DNA of 64,000 nt, taken from Pelecanus crispus. Lineage: Eukaryota > Chordata > Aves > Pelecaniformes > Pelecanidae. Positions 48,168 through 60,120 of this stretch are shown in pieces. The translations under genes were made by a program, and so were the position numbers. The DNA is taken from NCBI RefSeq assembly GCF_030463565.1, contig NC_134643.1, positions 214,944,583 through 215,008,582 on the forward strand, given 5' to 3'. Numbering within the stretch: position 1 is the stretch's first letter; the number at the start of each line of letters is the position of its first letter. Below the pieces are notes generated by a model. That model did not search any database and had not been told where the DNA came from. It saw only the letters and a program-made list of their open reading frames with translations.

Positions 48168-51100
48168 TAGCCAATAGTAGCAAAAAAATCTCTTAGTGCA
48201 ATAAACACAGGACCTGTCTTGACAAATAACGCTGATTTTAGTCACAAAATGGGAAAATTATTTTACTGCAGTAGAAAACTGCAAACAAATGTAGAAATGC
48301 AATGCTGAGGAAGAGTCAAATCCTCTGAGGGCATGAGCTGTACCTAGAATCAATCCAGAATCCATCCAATACAATGAACAGTACCTAAAATGAGCACAGT
48401 CCCTAGTCTGCCTTGATTAAGGATTCAAAGTGGTCCAAAAGCTCTACTGTTAGTCATTGTAGCCATTTCTGCAGACAATGTGAGAAATTTGGGACCCATG
48501 AAAGTCGGTGGGAGAGCTCAATTGACTTTTGTAGAATTCTGATTCACTCAATAAATTTGATCGTATCAGCTGCAATGGCAGTTCTTGTATTCCTTCAGGA
48601 ACTTAAATTTCTGCACTGATATATGACTTTGGAGGAGTTGGAGGAGTCTTCATCTAGTCTAGTTTTCATTTCCATTGCTTGCAGATTTGATGCTAAGCCA
48701 TTCCAATGCCAAAGCCCAGCCAATTACATTGATGATGCCAGGCCTGATCCTGCAAATGGTAAAGTCAATAAAAATGTTGGCATTAATTCAGGGTTTATGA
48801 AACATTTCAGGACAACTCAACATGGAAGTCTTTATAAGTCAAGTAGTAACAAATTTGAAAAAAATATATATGCTTTCCTTGTGAAGATTAATAGCAAGAG
48901 TTGGCTAGTTACTTCCGATTTTTTGCACTCCCACAATGGAACTTCAGCGTGATGTTTGGCTACACTGCAATGGCACCCATTTTAAGACTATAGTCATACG
49001 GGAACAAATCTGTTGAATTATTTAGCATGAGATAACAACACATCATCAGCTAAAGCTCTACACTGCATATTGAAGAAAGCTATTACTGAAATCCACAGTA
49101 ATTTGTGATGGTATATACAGCATGGAAATCCAGTATTATAATATTTCCTATTTGTCTTATTATGGCAAATAAGAGTTAGATCAAGATGAGAAAACAATAG
49201 CCTAAAATGTTTCTATGAGTAATACTGTCACTGTAAGTTCCTTTCGATATTACACCTGCCTCTGGTGGAGACTAAATACCTGTTTACATTTACACGTTGT
49301 GAGGAGTCCACTAGTTCAAAAGTCTTTATAGAATTTGTATCTACAGCATGATGAAACCTATTTTCAAGGCATATTTTAGAATTTTTACAAATTACAGATC
49401 CAATTGTTTTGCTATTGCTATGTGTTCTTCAAACTCCTCACAATGTGGGAGGTACCACAGAAATATATTTTAGTTAGATGTTCATCATACTCATTACTGA
49501 AAGTAACGATAGGTGTGTCTTCAACTCAGAGTCTAGCAGCCTGCTAGAAATTTCAGTGTAGTAAACTTACAAGCAAGACATGGTGTGTTGCTGTAGAGTG
49601 AGGGATACAGGGAGTGACCTCACTGTTAGGACCAAGGTTAGAAGTCAGGTGTCCTCAGACCGGTGCGTAGGTGGAGTTTCTCTCTCCTTTTTAATGTCTC
49701 ATTTCTCGTCTAGAGATGAAATACCAGCCTGGCAGTCACCCCCACCAGCTCCACTTTGCCTCATTTCTGCCGTAAGACACAGTGTGCCTGTGGCACGATC
49801 GCAGTCCGCTACTCTGCGCTGGTAGGGTTTTGTCAAGCAGTTTTGTTCACTCTGACTCAGGAAAAACTCCACAGATGACACTGGGAAGCACAACATGAAG
49901 GTTGAGTAGTATTACCAGACTCCTGGAGACCTTCCAGAGGAAAAACGCCTGGTTTTGTCTGCTCTGGAGGTAAACCAGCCCAGGAGATACCTCTGTGGAC
50001 TGAGGACCACACAGACTTGTTGACACTGTATACACAAATTGGGGAACTGTGGTTTAACTGCTCTGTGGAAACCACACTAAGCTCCACTGTTGCTGATAGT
50101 CAGCAATTTAAAATAAAATGCAGGCCGTTAGTAATGAAGCTGTTGCAAAATAAAAAATACTTACTTGAAGGTTAAATGTTTGCCATTTCTAACAGCAGTA
50201 AATGTTTTCGCCTAGAGCTTCCCAGCTGGCTTCCTCTTCTGCTCTGACTCACTCTGTTTTGTCACACTTGAGAAGTATTTAAGCCTAGAAAAGTCTTTGA
50301 AGTTATTTGTGAACTGTCTTGCAAACACAGTGTAAAAGGTACTTGCAAGATGTGGCTGTATTTTCAGCCACAGCTATCAAGCCAGATGTTCTGTCAACCA
50401 GGGAAACCCTGTGGAGTTTTTTATCCTAAGAAAATGTGATCAGCTTCAAAGAGTAGCAGGCTGCTATCTGGTACCAAAATGACACTAAGAATGACTTTGA
50501 AATCTCTTCTTCATAAATGGTCCCCATGGTTTCAATGCAAGCTTTTGCCAAATAAGAACCTACATCCTGTATGAAAAAGAGTGATAAAAGTTCTGTTCTG
50601 TATAAATGCAGACTGTATTTTAGTGTAAAGTTTAAATGCCTGTAATTTTATTACCTAGTGCTTCATATTCAGGATTATGATCTTTCCGCTCAAAGTTTAA
50701 AATTCTGAAATATGACCAGAGATAAAAGATTCAGTTGAAAGCTGACACCTGCCTCATTGGATGAACAGCTTTTTGTGCTCAAGTCAATATCTTTAGCATA
50801 TTTTATAGAAGTATCCTTAGAGAGTTATGTTTAAAGCTATTACAATTTGAATTAGATATCAGTTTCAGAAGAAAACTATAGTTGATCATTCCTATTTCTA
50901 GTGCAATATTGAGCATAATCATAGCTGATTTTTAATGAAATGGTCCTTATTAAGGGTTCAGTTCACAACAGCCATTTCATGAAGTCTTTTCAGGTACTCT
51001 TATGCATGATTTCAGGACCAATAATTTTGCCATCATCAGAAGCCTTAATTAAATGAAGCAAAAAAACCCTGAAACAAACCAACCAGATGACATTAAGTAC

Positions 51101-52930
51101 AGTGGTTTAAAACTGTTCCTTTGTAAGCATGAGCTGATAACGTAAATAATGACTTGAGCAGAAAACGTGATTTCTGGGAATTGTATATCCATAACACAGA
51201 AGTAGAATATTCCAGTAGAGAGTGTAATAATACTGCCCTGCCAATGTTTTATAGACTTAGTCATGCATAAGCGTGCGCGCATGCACACACACAGAGAAAT
51301 ACTATCTGAGACCTAAGATCAGATTCCAGTGATTCCTGTGAGGGTTAGTTTTAAAAAGCCAGCACTGCCTTTGTGTTAGAGCTTATTTTCAGCAGAAGTT
51401 TTTCCTGACTCAGAACTGCAGGCTTCAGGAAAGCCAAGTGTCAAAGCCTCAGCAACCTGGTCATGCACCACCATGGCTCATCTGGATCCTTTAATATCTG
51501 CAGGTGCTTGAGCCAGGAAGCTCCCTTCCTGTTGCCCATCAATCCTTCAGAGACAGTACTGCATCGTGTGATTCCAGGCACCGGTCTGGTCTGATCAGCA
51601 TCAATGAGGACTGGAGAGTAAAGAATCTGGAAGAAAGTACTACATTTGGCTGTGAAAAGAAGAAACAGCAGGAGAGCTTCCAGAAAAGGATAAACTGAAG
51701 GATAAGGGATTGATGCATGAATGGATACTAATGGGGCTGGAAAGAAAAAGAAAAGAAAATTAATTATTTGCTAATTTTCAGACTACCTCATGAATTTTAT
51801 GAAGTGTATGAATACTTTTAGCACTGCAGAAAATTGAAGATTCAACTTGTAAATAGTATTTCAAAGTAAGCAGATAATCCTTGTCTGTGATACTTGTCAT
51901 ATTTCAGATTGTCACCAAGAAAATTCAGTAAAAACATACCTATGTTGAATCTATGTTTAATCTGCATTTCTTCCATGCTGAGTAATAAAAATCTAGAGTA
52001 TCAGCATCATTATCAAGGTTTCTAATACTTTCTTATTAAATACATTTAGACACAAGATCAAATTTTCTTGAGAAAAAAATTCTTGGATTATGATTAGACA
52101 AAGATAGTATTTTCACCAACTTTGGAAATGTTTTTTATTGAATTTTTTTGTAAATTCTGAAGAATTCTTTTTGCAAAACTGTCAATCTAAAAGCAACCAG
52201 ATATTTTTACTTATCTCTATGCACGTATGTACGTGTGTGCATTTTCAGGTGGTGTGTCTGCATACGACTGAAATCGGTGTCAATGAAGAAAGTAATTCTA
52301 ATGAACTTTTTGATTTTACTTACATATCCTCTATATAGGGTAATCCAAGATATTTAATTCAAGCTAACACACTGCGTATATAACAAGTGGTTTAGTTAAA
52401 CTGCATAAAATCCTTGTTGGAAAGCTATAATGAAAATTAAACAGGGTTTAATTCAATGAGTTTAAATCACTTTGAAAGTAAATCAAGCCAAATCAAATTA
52501 AGGTCATTACAATTTTGTATGAGACCGTCCAATCAGGGGTTCAGTCCAGATTAACCCCATCACTTTAATAACTAATTCAGAATCATTTTTCTGTGCGTCC
52601 TTCCCTGTCCAGACAAGCCCTTCGACTCAGTCAGTGACGCGTACCTCCAGGGGCTGCCCAAACAGGCAACCTGCCTGCACTGGCAGAACTGCCTTCTGCC
52701 TGCTGGGTCCCCACCACAGAGGGGGATGCCACAGGAGGCAATGCTGTTCTGGCAACATAATAAAGTTCACTTAGGATGCTGACAGGTTATGAGAGTGCTG
52801 GCATTCCAAACCCACCTAGAGTTCCCTTTTCAAACCTGGAGATTGCCTGTATAAAGGCTTAAAAATTAAGCTAAGAAGAAAGAAATGCATTTATTATAGC
52901 AGCATTCTTTGAGATTCAAGTGTTCTTGAA
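48168..52930. other. Unassigned AT-rich stretch
   Basis: No gene is supported over 4.8 kb. A GTGCGCGCATGCACACACA patch (51271-51292) is alternating purine-pyrimidine. Around 52593-52795 a polypyrimidine tract plus CAG is followed by a 58-codon open frame, an exon candidate too weak to call. Confidence 0.42.
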
Positions 52931-52972
52931 TCACAGAATCATAGAATACCAGGTTGGAAGGGACCTCAAGGA

Positions 52973-54710
52973 TCATCTGGTCCAACCTTTCTTGGCAAAA
53001 GCACGGTCTAGACAAGATGCCTGAGCACCCTGAATCTTAAAAGTGTTCAATGTTGGGGAATCCACCACTTCCCTGGGGAGATTATTCCAATGGCTGATTG
53101 TTCTCATTGGGAAAAACTTTCCTCTTGTGTCCAATCGGAATGTCCCCAGGAGTATCTTGTACCCATTACCCCTCGTCTTTTCCATGTGACTCATAAAAAG
53201 GGTGTCTCCATCTTCTTTGTAGACATCCTTTAAATACTGGAGCATGGTGATAAGGTCTCCCCTAAGCCTTCTTTTCTCAAGGCTGAACAAACAGTTCTCT
53301 CAGCCTTTCCTCATATGGCAGGCTTCCCAGTCCTTTGATCATCTTTGTGGCCCCTCTCTGGACCCTCTCCAGCCTGTCCACATCTTTTTTGTATAGCAGG
53401 GACCAAAACTGAAAACAGTATTCCAGGTGTGGCCTGACAAGCGCTGAGTAGAGTGGGATTATGACTTCTTTGTCTCTGCTGGTGATGCCCTTGTTGCTGC
53501 AGCCCACCATCCTGTTGGCTTGCTTCGCCACAGCAGCACACTGTTTGCTCATACTGAGCTTGTTGTCCACCAGGACCCCCAGGTCCCTTTCTGCAGGGCT
53601 GCTCCCCAACCGGGTAGATCCCTGCCTGTGCTGCACTCCTGGATTATGTTTTGCCTGGTGCAAAGCCTTACACTTGTCTTTGTTGAACTTCATCAGGTTC
53701 TTGTTAGCCCACTCTTCCAGCCTATCCAGGTCTTCCTGCAGGGTGGCTCTCCCTTCTGAAGTGTCCACTTCCCCACTCAGTTTGGTATCATTGGAAAACT
53801 TCATCAGGGTACACTTGATCCCATCATCCAGGTCACTTATGAAGACATTAAACAGCATTGGGCCCAATATCGATCCCTAGGGGACCTCACTTGTGACAGG
53901 TTGCCAGTTTGAAAAAGGAGCTATTTACCACCACCCTCTGGGTGTGGCCTGTCAGCCAGGTCCCCACCCACCGCACAGACCACTTGTCTAGACCATAACA
54001 CATCAGTTTCTCTAGGAGGACACCGTGGGAAACTGTATCAAAAACCTTGGAGAAATCCAGGTAGACAATGGCCACCGTTTGCCCCACATCAACCAAGTAG
54101 GTTACTTTGTTATAGAAAACAATCAGGTTTGTCAAACACAATTTGCCCTTTGTGAATCCATGCTGGCTATTCCCAATCACGTGCTTCGTTTGACTTGTGA
54201 TATCTGTTCCATAACTTTCCCAGGGACTGAAGTAAGACTGATGGGCCTATAATTTCCTGGATCCTCCTTTAAGCCCTTCTTGTAGATGGGGGTGACATTA
54301 GCTTTCTTCCAGTCTTCTGGGACCATCCCCCAGTCTCCACAACTTCTCAAAGATTATGGAGAGCAGCCTCGAAACAATGTCAGCCAGCTCTCCTAACACC
54401 CTCATATGGGAATATTGTCAGGGCCCATCGATTTGTAGGAGTCAAGCTCCTGTAATAGTTCACACACCAACTCTTCCTTCACTGACAGTGGGTCTGTGTT
54501 TGCATCAACCTGGATTCCCAAGGCCTGGGGCCCAACAGTGCCAGTAAAGACAGAGGTGAAGAAACTGTTGAGAACCTCTGCCTTTCCAGCATTGTTGGTG
54601 ACTAATTCACCTCTCCTGTTTAACAGCAGGCCAACATTTTCATTCTGTTTCTGCTTGTTGTTTACATACCTGAAGAACCCTTTCTTGTAGTTTTTGACAC
54701 CTCTGGTCAA
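52973..54710 (-). pseudogene. CR1 ORF2 reverse transcriptase, broken
   Basis: At least four frames are needed to follow the RT. They are 54402-54710 (GLLLNRRGELVTNN, LNSFFTSVFTG), 53887-54180 (QHGFTKGKLCLTNLI, motif A YLDFSKVFDT), 53277-53867 (motif C region, then [11 protein letters not shown]) and 52973-53290 (C-terminus, WNNLPREVVDSPTL). Motif C (53781-53798) reads FSNDTK where CR1 has FADDTK, so a catalytic aspartate is changed to Asn. The element is therefore dead by frame and by active site. Confidence 0.9.
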
Positions 54711-55024
54711 TTTAAATTTGAGCTCAGCTTTTGCTTTTCTAACTGCATCTCTGCATGCCCTGGCAATGCCCTGGTAGTTCTCAGTGGGTATTTGTCCATT
54801 TTTCCCTCTCTGGTACGCTTCTCTTTTGGTTTTGAGCAGACTCAGAAGCCTGCAGTTAAGTCAAGGGTGTCTCTTGCTCCGCCTGCTTCCCTTACCTTTA
54901 AAGAGGATGAAAAGTTTTTGTGTTTCTAGGAGAGCGTTCTTGAAAAACTCCCAGCTCTCACTGGCTCCTTTATCCTCCATGGAAGCTTCCCACAGAATCC
55001 CTCCCAATTGAGCTCTGAGTGACC

Positions 55025-55745
55025 TTAGTTTGCTCTTCTAAAATCTAAAACCTTTTTCTTAGTACTAACCTTCAGCGTGCTCAGCAGGATCCCAAAATCC
55101 ACAATATTGTGATCACTGCAGCCAAGGCTACCACTAACTGAGGTATTACAAAGCAGGTTTTCTTGGCTTGTGACTAGCAAGTCCAGCAGTGCCTTATTGC
55201 TGATCGGCACATCTAACATTCGCCTGAGGAAGCAGTTCTCTATGCATTCTAGGAACTTGATGGATGACGCATGAGCTGCTGTATTGTTCTTCCAGCAAAT
55301 GTCTGGGTAGTTGAAGTCACCCATAAGAACCAGGTTCTGTTGACCTGAAGCTTCTTTAAATGACCCAAATATTGCTTCATTGGCCTTATTGTCTGGGTTT
55401 GGAGGTTGGTAGTAGAAGCCTACTGTAAGATCCCCCTTGGAGACGACCCCTCTGATCTTGACCCAGAAGCATTTCATACGGCTTCCATAATCACTATAGA
55501 TGACTTCTATACAATCAAAATTCTCCTTAACATAAAGCATAACTCCTCCTCCTCTTCTTCGTGACCTGTCTTTACGAAAAACCCTACAGCCATCCATCGT
55601 GACCCTCCAGTAATGTGAGTTGTCCGACCATGTTTCACTTACTCCAATGATATCATAACTTTCTGACTACGCATGGAGCTCCAGTTCGTCCTGTTTGTTC
55701 CTCAGGCTGTGTGCATTGGTATACATGCACTTGAGGTGGCTGGTC
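55025..55745 (-). pseudogene. CR1 ORF2 apurinic-like endonuclease, nearly intact
   Basis: It begins KCMYTNAHSLRNKQDELELH at about 55735, followed by a stop (TAG, 55666-55668) and the phrase DIIGVSETW. It then continues open over 190 codons (55025-55597), with VLMGDFNYPDICW and the terminal GCSDHNIVDF. These are the expected catalytic blocks of the exonuclease III-like endonuclease that nicks target DNA. Only one stop and perhaps one frame change are visible here, so this domain has decayed less than the RT. Confidence 0.85.
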
Positions 55746-55769
55746 TTCTGGTTCCCATCTTGGGAGGCA

Positions 55770-56868
55770 GCTAAGGAACATTTGTCGCGGCTCTCGTTGC
55801 CCTGGCTTATTCCCCGGTCGGTTGCAATGGCGTGAGCATTGCCACTTTGGACCCCATCCCCCAAGTCCTTCACTTTAAAGCCCGCCTCACCAAGTCGGCC
55901 AGCTTGCTGCCACAGATTGCCTTGCCTCCTTCTAGACAGGTGGATCCCATCCCTCCCTAACAGCCTATAGTCATGGAAGAATGTCCTGTTGTCATCAAAG
56001 CCAAAACCCTCACGATGGCACCAGCCACCAAGCCAAAAGTTGATTTGCATTCTACGCCTATTGCTGGCTGCAGCCTTTCCTCTAACCCGTAAAATGGAAG
56101 AAAAGGTAACTTGGGCACCAATACTTTTTGCTTGCCACCCCCAGGGCTTTGTAGTCTTCCTTGATTCGATTCTGCCCAGGTTCTGCCTTGCAGTGTCATG
56201 CATGCCCACACGAGAAGAGTAACAATGGATAGGTCGTCTGTGCTCTCGACAAGCTGTGGCACCCTCTTGGCAACAGCTCGGACCTTAGCTCCCAGAAGGC
56301 AGCACACTTCTCGTGACTCCCTGTCAAGCTGGCACATGGATGCCTCAGTGCCCCTTAACAGGCAGTCACCCGCCACGAGCACTTGTTTCTTTTTGCAGTA
56401 GCTCCTGCGCGCTGCTACGGTTTCTCACTGCAGACCTTGCTTGGGGGTGTCTACAGCTGCTAAAGCTTCCTATCTCGTTTTGGTTGTAATGTTGGAGGGT
56501 TGGGACTGAAGCAGCGTCCTGCTTTTGTGTGCCACTGGGGTCCAAGAAGCCTCATTCTCTGCGGTGTCCACCACAGAAGCGTGGTTCTGAAACCACTGTT
56601 CTATCTCCATGTTGGCCCCTCTGACACTGCACAGCCTTTTAACTGTTTCCTGCAACTTGTCCACCTGATGCAACAGATCATCAGCCTGTGCGCATCTTTT
56701 GCAGGTACTTGCCTTTTCTCCAAGAGAAGGGTCTGGGCACTCATTGCAATCTGCCGTCTGTACTGAAGTCTCCTTCCTTGCCAGTTCTGTCTGGGTGGAA
56801 GCGTCACAGATCTCAGAGCCTTTCTCTGTAGAAATACTAGTTTTAACTCTGGGGAGAATGCCCACCAT
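55770..56868 (-). pseudogene. CR1 ORF1, broken (copy 1)
   Basis: The N-terminal frame 56470-56868 is open (132 codons) with a Cys cluster (CNECPD, CKRCAQADDLLHQVDKL) and a coiled-coil-like segment. A second frame, 55957-56382, carries the esterase-like block VAGDCLLRGTEAS, where the serine of GDSL is Cys. A third, 55667-56209, carries the rest (RDGIHLSRRRQGNLW). ORF1 products bind nucleic acid and help form the retrotransposition particle. Here it is split by stops near 56470 and a frameshift near 56000. Confidence 0.85.
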
Positions 56869-57180
56869 TCTGGCAGAGACCTAGAGCACTTCCCTGGACT
56901 GTGGGCCTACAAGCTGGCTGCACGGCTCCTCTCACACACCCTTGCGCATGAACTGCTGCTCAGCATGCTGCGCCCACTTCACCCCTGTTTGCACGCCCCG
57001 CTTGCAGCGCTCCTGGCAGGTAGTGCACCCTAGGCTTGTTGAAATCTCCTGCAGTTGCTCCTGGCAATGCCCAAGCCGTGTCAGCCTCTCTCACAAGAGC
57101 CACCTGTGCCTGGCAGGGCTCTCTGCACGTCCTCTGGTTTCCCTGGCTCCAGGAACCCCCCCATGCACTACTACTCACTC

Positions 57181-57600
57181 AATCCTTGGAAGACTTTTCC
57201 TCAAAAGGAAGGAAGAACTGAGGAGCTCTTACCCTGCTCGAGGAAATAAACATTTCTTTAATTAACTCTTTATTCCTAGAAGGAGAGTTTATCCCTGCCT
57301 GAACAATATTTCAAAGAAGAGAAGTTGCTGCAACTGGGGAAAAGATCCGGTTTTTCTTTTTATCCACATTATTTGTCTTCCTCGTTAGAGAAAGCAGCGA
57401 TATGACCGCTAATAGATGTGTATCCGTAGCTTCTCTGATAAATGGATGTATGATTTACGTTCAGGCTGGGAAGTCAAAAGTCCCTGGGTACAATGAAGGT
57501 GTATAATTATATGAAGTACGTTGGGGTACCGGCAGTGTGAGTGCATGTGCTACATGCACACGTATGAAAGCGTGAGAGAGAACTTCTCCCCAAAGGCTCC
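57181..57600. other. Spacer upstream of the ITPRIP-like gene
   Basis: No coding sequence. A TATA-like patch (gtgtataattatatgaag) lies at 57499-57516. Whether it promotes the downstream exon is unknown. Confidence 0.4.
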
Positions 57601-57640
57601 TTGCTGCTGCCGCTGCCGCTGCCGCTGCCGCTGCCGCTGG
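57601..57640. repeat. (CTGCCG)n hexamer microsatellite, copy 1
   Basis: A pure hexamer tract that is two units (12 bp) longer than its partner at 62025-62052. It accounts for the change in offset between the duplicates. Confidence 0.95.
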
Positions 57641-57966
57641 TGCTGGTGCTGTGGAAGGAGGCATGAGCCTGACGGCGGGGCTCAGCCGGGCGTGGAGGTC
57701 CTCATGCAAGGCAGGGACGCCCTTGTGCTGCCCCTGCTGCTCTTTCTGGGGAGGTTTCGGGGCCTGGGGAGCTCTGTCCTGCCGGGGGGGGTTGCGCTTT
57801 GCATGTTTCAGGGGCTGGCAAGCCAGGGGTGATGGCAGTGGCCAGCCAGGCGGGCTGTTGCCGTGGGGCTCTGGCAGCCGTGACAGCACAGAGGACAAGT
57901 CACAGAGGGGTGTCAGCAGGGCTGCCATCCGGCAGCGCCGCCGCTGCAGTACGGCTCGGGCCAGCG

Positions 57967-58342
57967 GTGAGTGGGGCAGGCGGGGGGAAGGCTGGGCCGG
58001 ACGAGGGCCGGGGCAGAAGCGCCAGCCCCCGCAGGGCTTTCGAAGGCTGGGCAAGGGCGCAGCCGCTGCGGGGAGCGCCTTGGGCAGGGCAGGTGCCGCC
58101 CTTGGGGCTGGGCACACAGGTGCCCGCCACTGCCAGCCACGGCCAGTGCCTGGGGGGGCTGCGGGGATGTGCCCCCAGCCCCGCAGTGCTCACCAACCTT
58201 CCTCTTGCTGCCCCTGAGCTCCCTCGCCCCGTCTCCCACCCATCCCCGCGCCCCTGTGTCTCCTCTCCCCGCCGCCCCAGACGCCATCTCCCTCCCACCC
58301 AGCCCCACTGAGCCCCTTCTCTCCCTCCTCCTCCTCCTCCAG
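57967..58342 (+). other. Predicted 5'-UTR intron of the ITPRIP-like gene, copy 1
   Basis: Donor AGCG|GTGAGT at 57966/57967 and acceptor (ctcctcctcctcctccag) ending at 58342, three bases before the ATG. This is a 376-bp intron after a non-coding first exon, an arrangement I associate with bird ITPRIP-like genes. It is predicted from sequence only. Confidence 0.65.
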
Positions 58343-58345
58343 GCC

Positions 58346-59037
58346 ATGGCTCTGGGAATCTCCCACGTCCTGATGGTGCTGAGCATCGTGCAATACACTC
58401 TGAGGGTGGGTGACCGGCCAGATGCGGCCACGCAAGACCTCCTGCGGCAGCGTGAGGAGCAGCTGAGCCAGGAGATGACTTGGCTCATGCAGGAGATGGA
58501 GCAGAGGAGCCAGGAGCCACGCGGGCTCGCCCAGGAAGGCGTGCTCCTCGCCGCCTGCCAGCACTGGTGGTTCTTGGCCTCTGCCGAAATGCTGCTGCTG
58601 CTCTTTGGGCTCTGCTGGCTCTCCAGGCAGAGGAGCACCGACTCACACGGCGGCGGGCACCAGGCAAGCTCCAGCAGGGAGGAGGGGGATGGCCACGAGG
58701 ACAAACCACACCCTTATGACACTTGGGGTCAAGACGAGTCTGTGGCTAAGGTGGGGAGCTCCGCTGCGTCTGCCAAGCCCTTTGCAAGAAGGGCTTTCTG
58801 ACGGGGCAGCATCCAGCCGTGGGAGCGGGCAGTGCCTACAGAGACCTGAGCGCCCACAACAAGGACAACATCATCGACCGCCTGCTGCTCGTGCCCCTGA
58901 GACCACCCGCATGGCACTTCTTCCACCAGCGCTGGGCACTGCGGGGGAGCTGCCCGTCAGACGCTCCTGCAGATACCCGTGTGGAGCGCCTGCCGGAGAA
59001 CGGGCTGTGCTTCCTCCTCTACCCCACGGCGAGCTGA
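58346..59037 (+). pseudogene. ITPRIP-like family gene remnant, copy 1
   Basis: The frame 58346-58801 gives 151 residues: a hydrophobic N-terminus (1-20), a coiled-coil-like stretch (26-57, with EEQLSQEMTWLMQEMEQRSQ), a second hydrophobic segment (67-92, AEMLLLLFGLCW) and an acidic tail. This is the N-terminal plan of the inositol trisphosphate receptor-interacting protein-like family (single-pass membrane, Mab-21-like core). After the stop a +2 frame, 58803-59037, reads GAGSAYRDLSAHNKDN, LLLVPLRPP and GLCFLLYP, matching the family's next region. The piece between, and nearly all of the Mab-21-like domain, is missing. An AGTAAA poly(A) signal follows at 59100-59105. It is probably a pseudogene. 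A truncated membrane protein of 151 residues cannot be excluded. Confidence 0.75.
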
Positions 59038-59099
59038 ACAGAAGGCGGGCCCCTGCTTCCTTGCCGCCTCCGCACCTCTTCACCCTATGTAAAGATACC

Positions 59100-59105
59100 A
59101 GTAAA
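59100..59105 (+). terminator. Variant poly(A) signal AGTAAA, copy 1
   Basis: AGTAAA, a known weaker variant of AATAAA, lies 63 bp after the second-frame stop and before a T-rich stretch. It is identical in copy 2. Confidence 0.5.
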
Positions 59106-59691
59106 TGTGCTTGTTTTAACAAATGCCGTGTCTGCGAGTGTCTGGGCAACACTTTGTTGGGGAACGTTACCCCTTAGCTCCACCTCCCCTCTGTAACAAA
59201 GAGGTGAAGTCGGTGCTCAAATTTACGCTTGCAGGGGCTGCACTCATGCTTCGATGTTTAGCACCGCCTTCTCTTCTCTTCTCTCTCTTCTCCTGGTGTT
59301 CTTGACATTGCCTCCTCCCCGCCTCCTTTCCCATGCCCCGGCCCACCTCTGTGCTTGCTTAGAAGGATGCCGCTGAAATCAGCTCCTCTGTCGCTGGGTC
59401 TCACTTTTTCTGGCTGCCTGGCATCCGGCTAACATCAACGCACCACAAGGCCTTACCGTTCTTTGCATCAGGGAAAGAGCACGGAGGGTACAAACGAAAG
59501 CAAGCCGCTTAGGAATGAGCATCGTACCAGTTGGCAAGGCTCTCTGAGCTTCAGGGGTGTGCTGAAAATCGAGAAGATGTCTCTTCATCCCCGCAATGAG
59601 AAGCAATGGGTTGTACGCTTACTAATCTACACAAAACGGCTTCTTAGAAGATTGTGTCATCTCTTGGGTGCACGCTTCGACTACATGTTAT
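59106..59691. other. 3' flank of the ITPRIP-like remnant
   Basis: No gene. It includes a pyrimidine-rich patch (59267-59295, tctcttctcttctc). It is shared with copy 2 up to 59588; beyond that the partner lies outside the window. Confidence 0.5.
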
Positions 59692-60040
59692 TGCGACCTT
59701 CCAATACTTAAAGGGGGCCTACAGGAAAGATGGGGAGAACCTTTTTAATAAGGCCTGTTGTGACAGGACAAGGAATAACGGATTTAAGCTAAAGAAGAAT
59801 AGATTGAGACTAGACATTAGAAAGAAGTTTTTTACAATGAGGGTGGTCAAGCACTGGCACAGGTTGCCCAGAGAGGTAGTGGAGGCCCCATCCCGGGCAA
59901 CATTCAAGGTCAGGTTGGATGGGGCTCTGAGCAACCTGATCTGGTTAAAGCTGTCCCTGCTCACTGCAGGGGGGTTGGGCTAGATGACCTCTAAAGGTCC
60001 CTGCCAACCCAAAACATTCGATGATTCTATGATTCTATGA
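59692..60040 (+). mobile_element. CR1 LINE 3' fragment
   Basis: The end of ORF2 is open ([19 protein letters not shown]), then the 3' UTR (ctgctcactgcaggggggtt) and three octamers, the first ATTCGATG, the next two perfect. It is the CR1 type whose tail is shared with the SINE at 22746. It sits just before the duplication junction. Confidence 0.94.
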
Positions 60041-60120
60041 TATTAAGTACCTAGGCCTTATTTTACTGTATCAGTTTTTGTGACTGAGGCATCCTCATCA
60101 TTCTCCTCACATGTAAGGAT

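Larger units (their letters stand above)
52931..57180 (-). mobile_element. Near-full-length CR1 LINE, inactive
   Basis: Minus-strand CR1. The octamer tail is at the left end (tcacagaatcatagaatacc). The ORF2 RT (52973-54710), endonuclease (about 55000-55745) and ORF1 (about 55770-56868) follow toward the right, with a probable 5' UTR to about 57180. Copies this long are rare for CR1. Each ORF is broken by several frameshifts or stops. The part to the right of 55697 is repeated in the tandem duplication. The 5' end is an estimate. Confidence 0.88.
55697..60120. repeat. Tandem duplication unit, copy 1
   Basis: Sequence from 55697 (gttcctcaggctgtgtgcat) onward recurs at 60121 at an offset of 4424, which becomes 4412 after a 12-bp microsatellite difference. 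The match can be followed to the window end (59588 pairs with 64000). Left of 55697 and left of 60121 the sequences differ, marking the breakpoint inside the CR1. The unit holds CR1 ORF1 with its 5' region, an ITPRIP-like gene remnant, and at its right end a CR1 fragment (59692-60040). Confidence 0.95.

Noticed and set aside
57461-58704. Minus-strand ORFs of 218 and 263 codons, and their copies at 61885-63116
   Set aside because: They are antisense to the ITPRIP-like exon 1, intron and coding exon, low-complexity and without domains.
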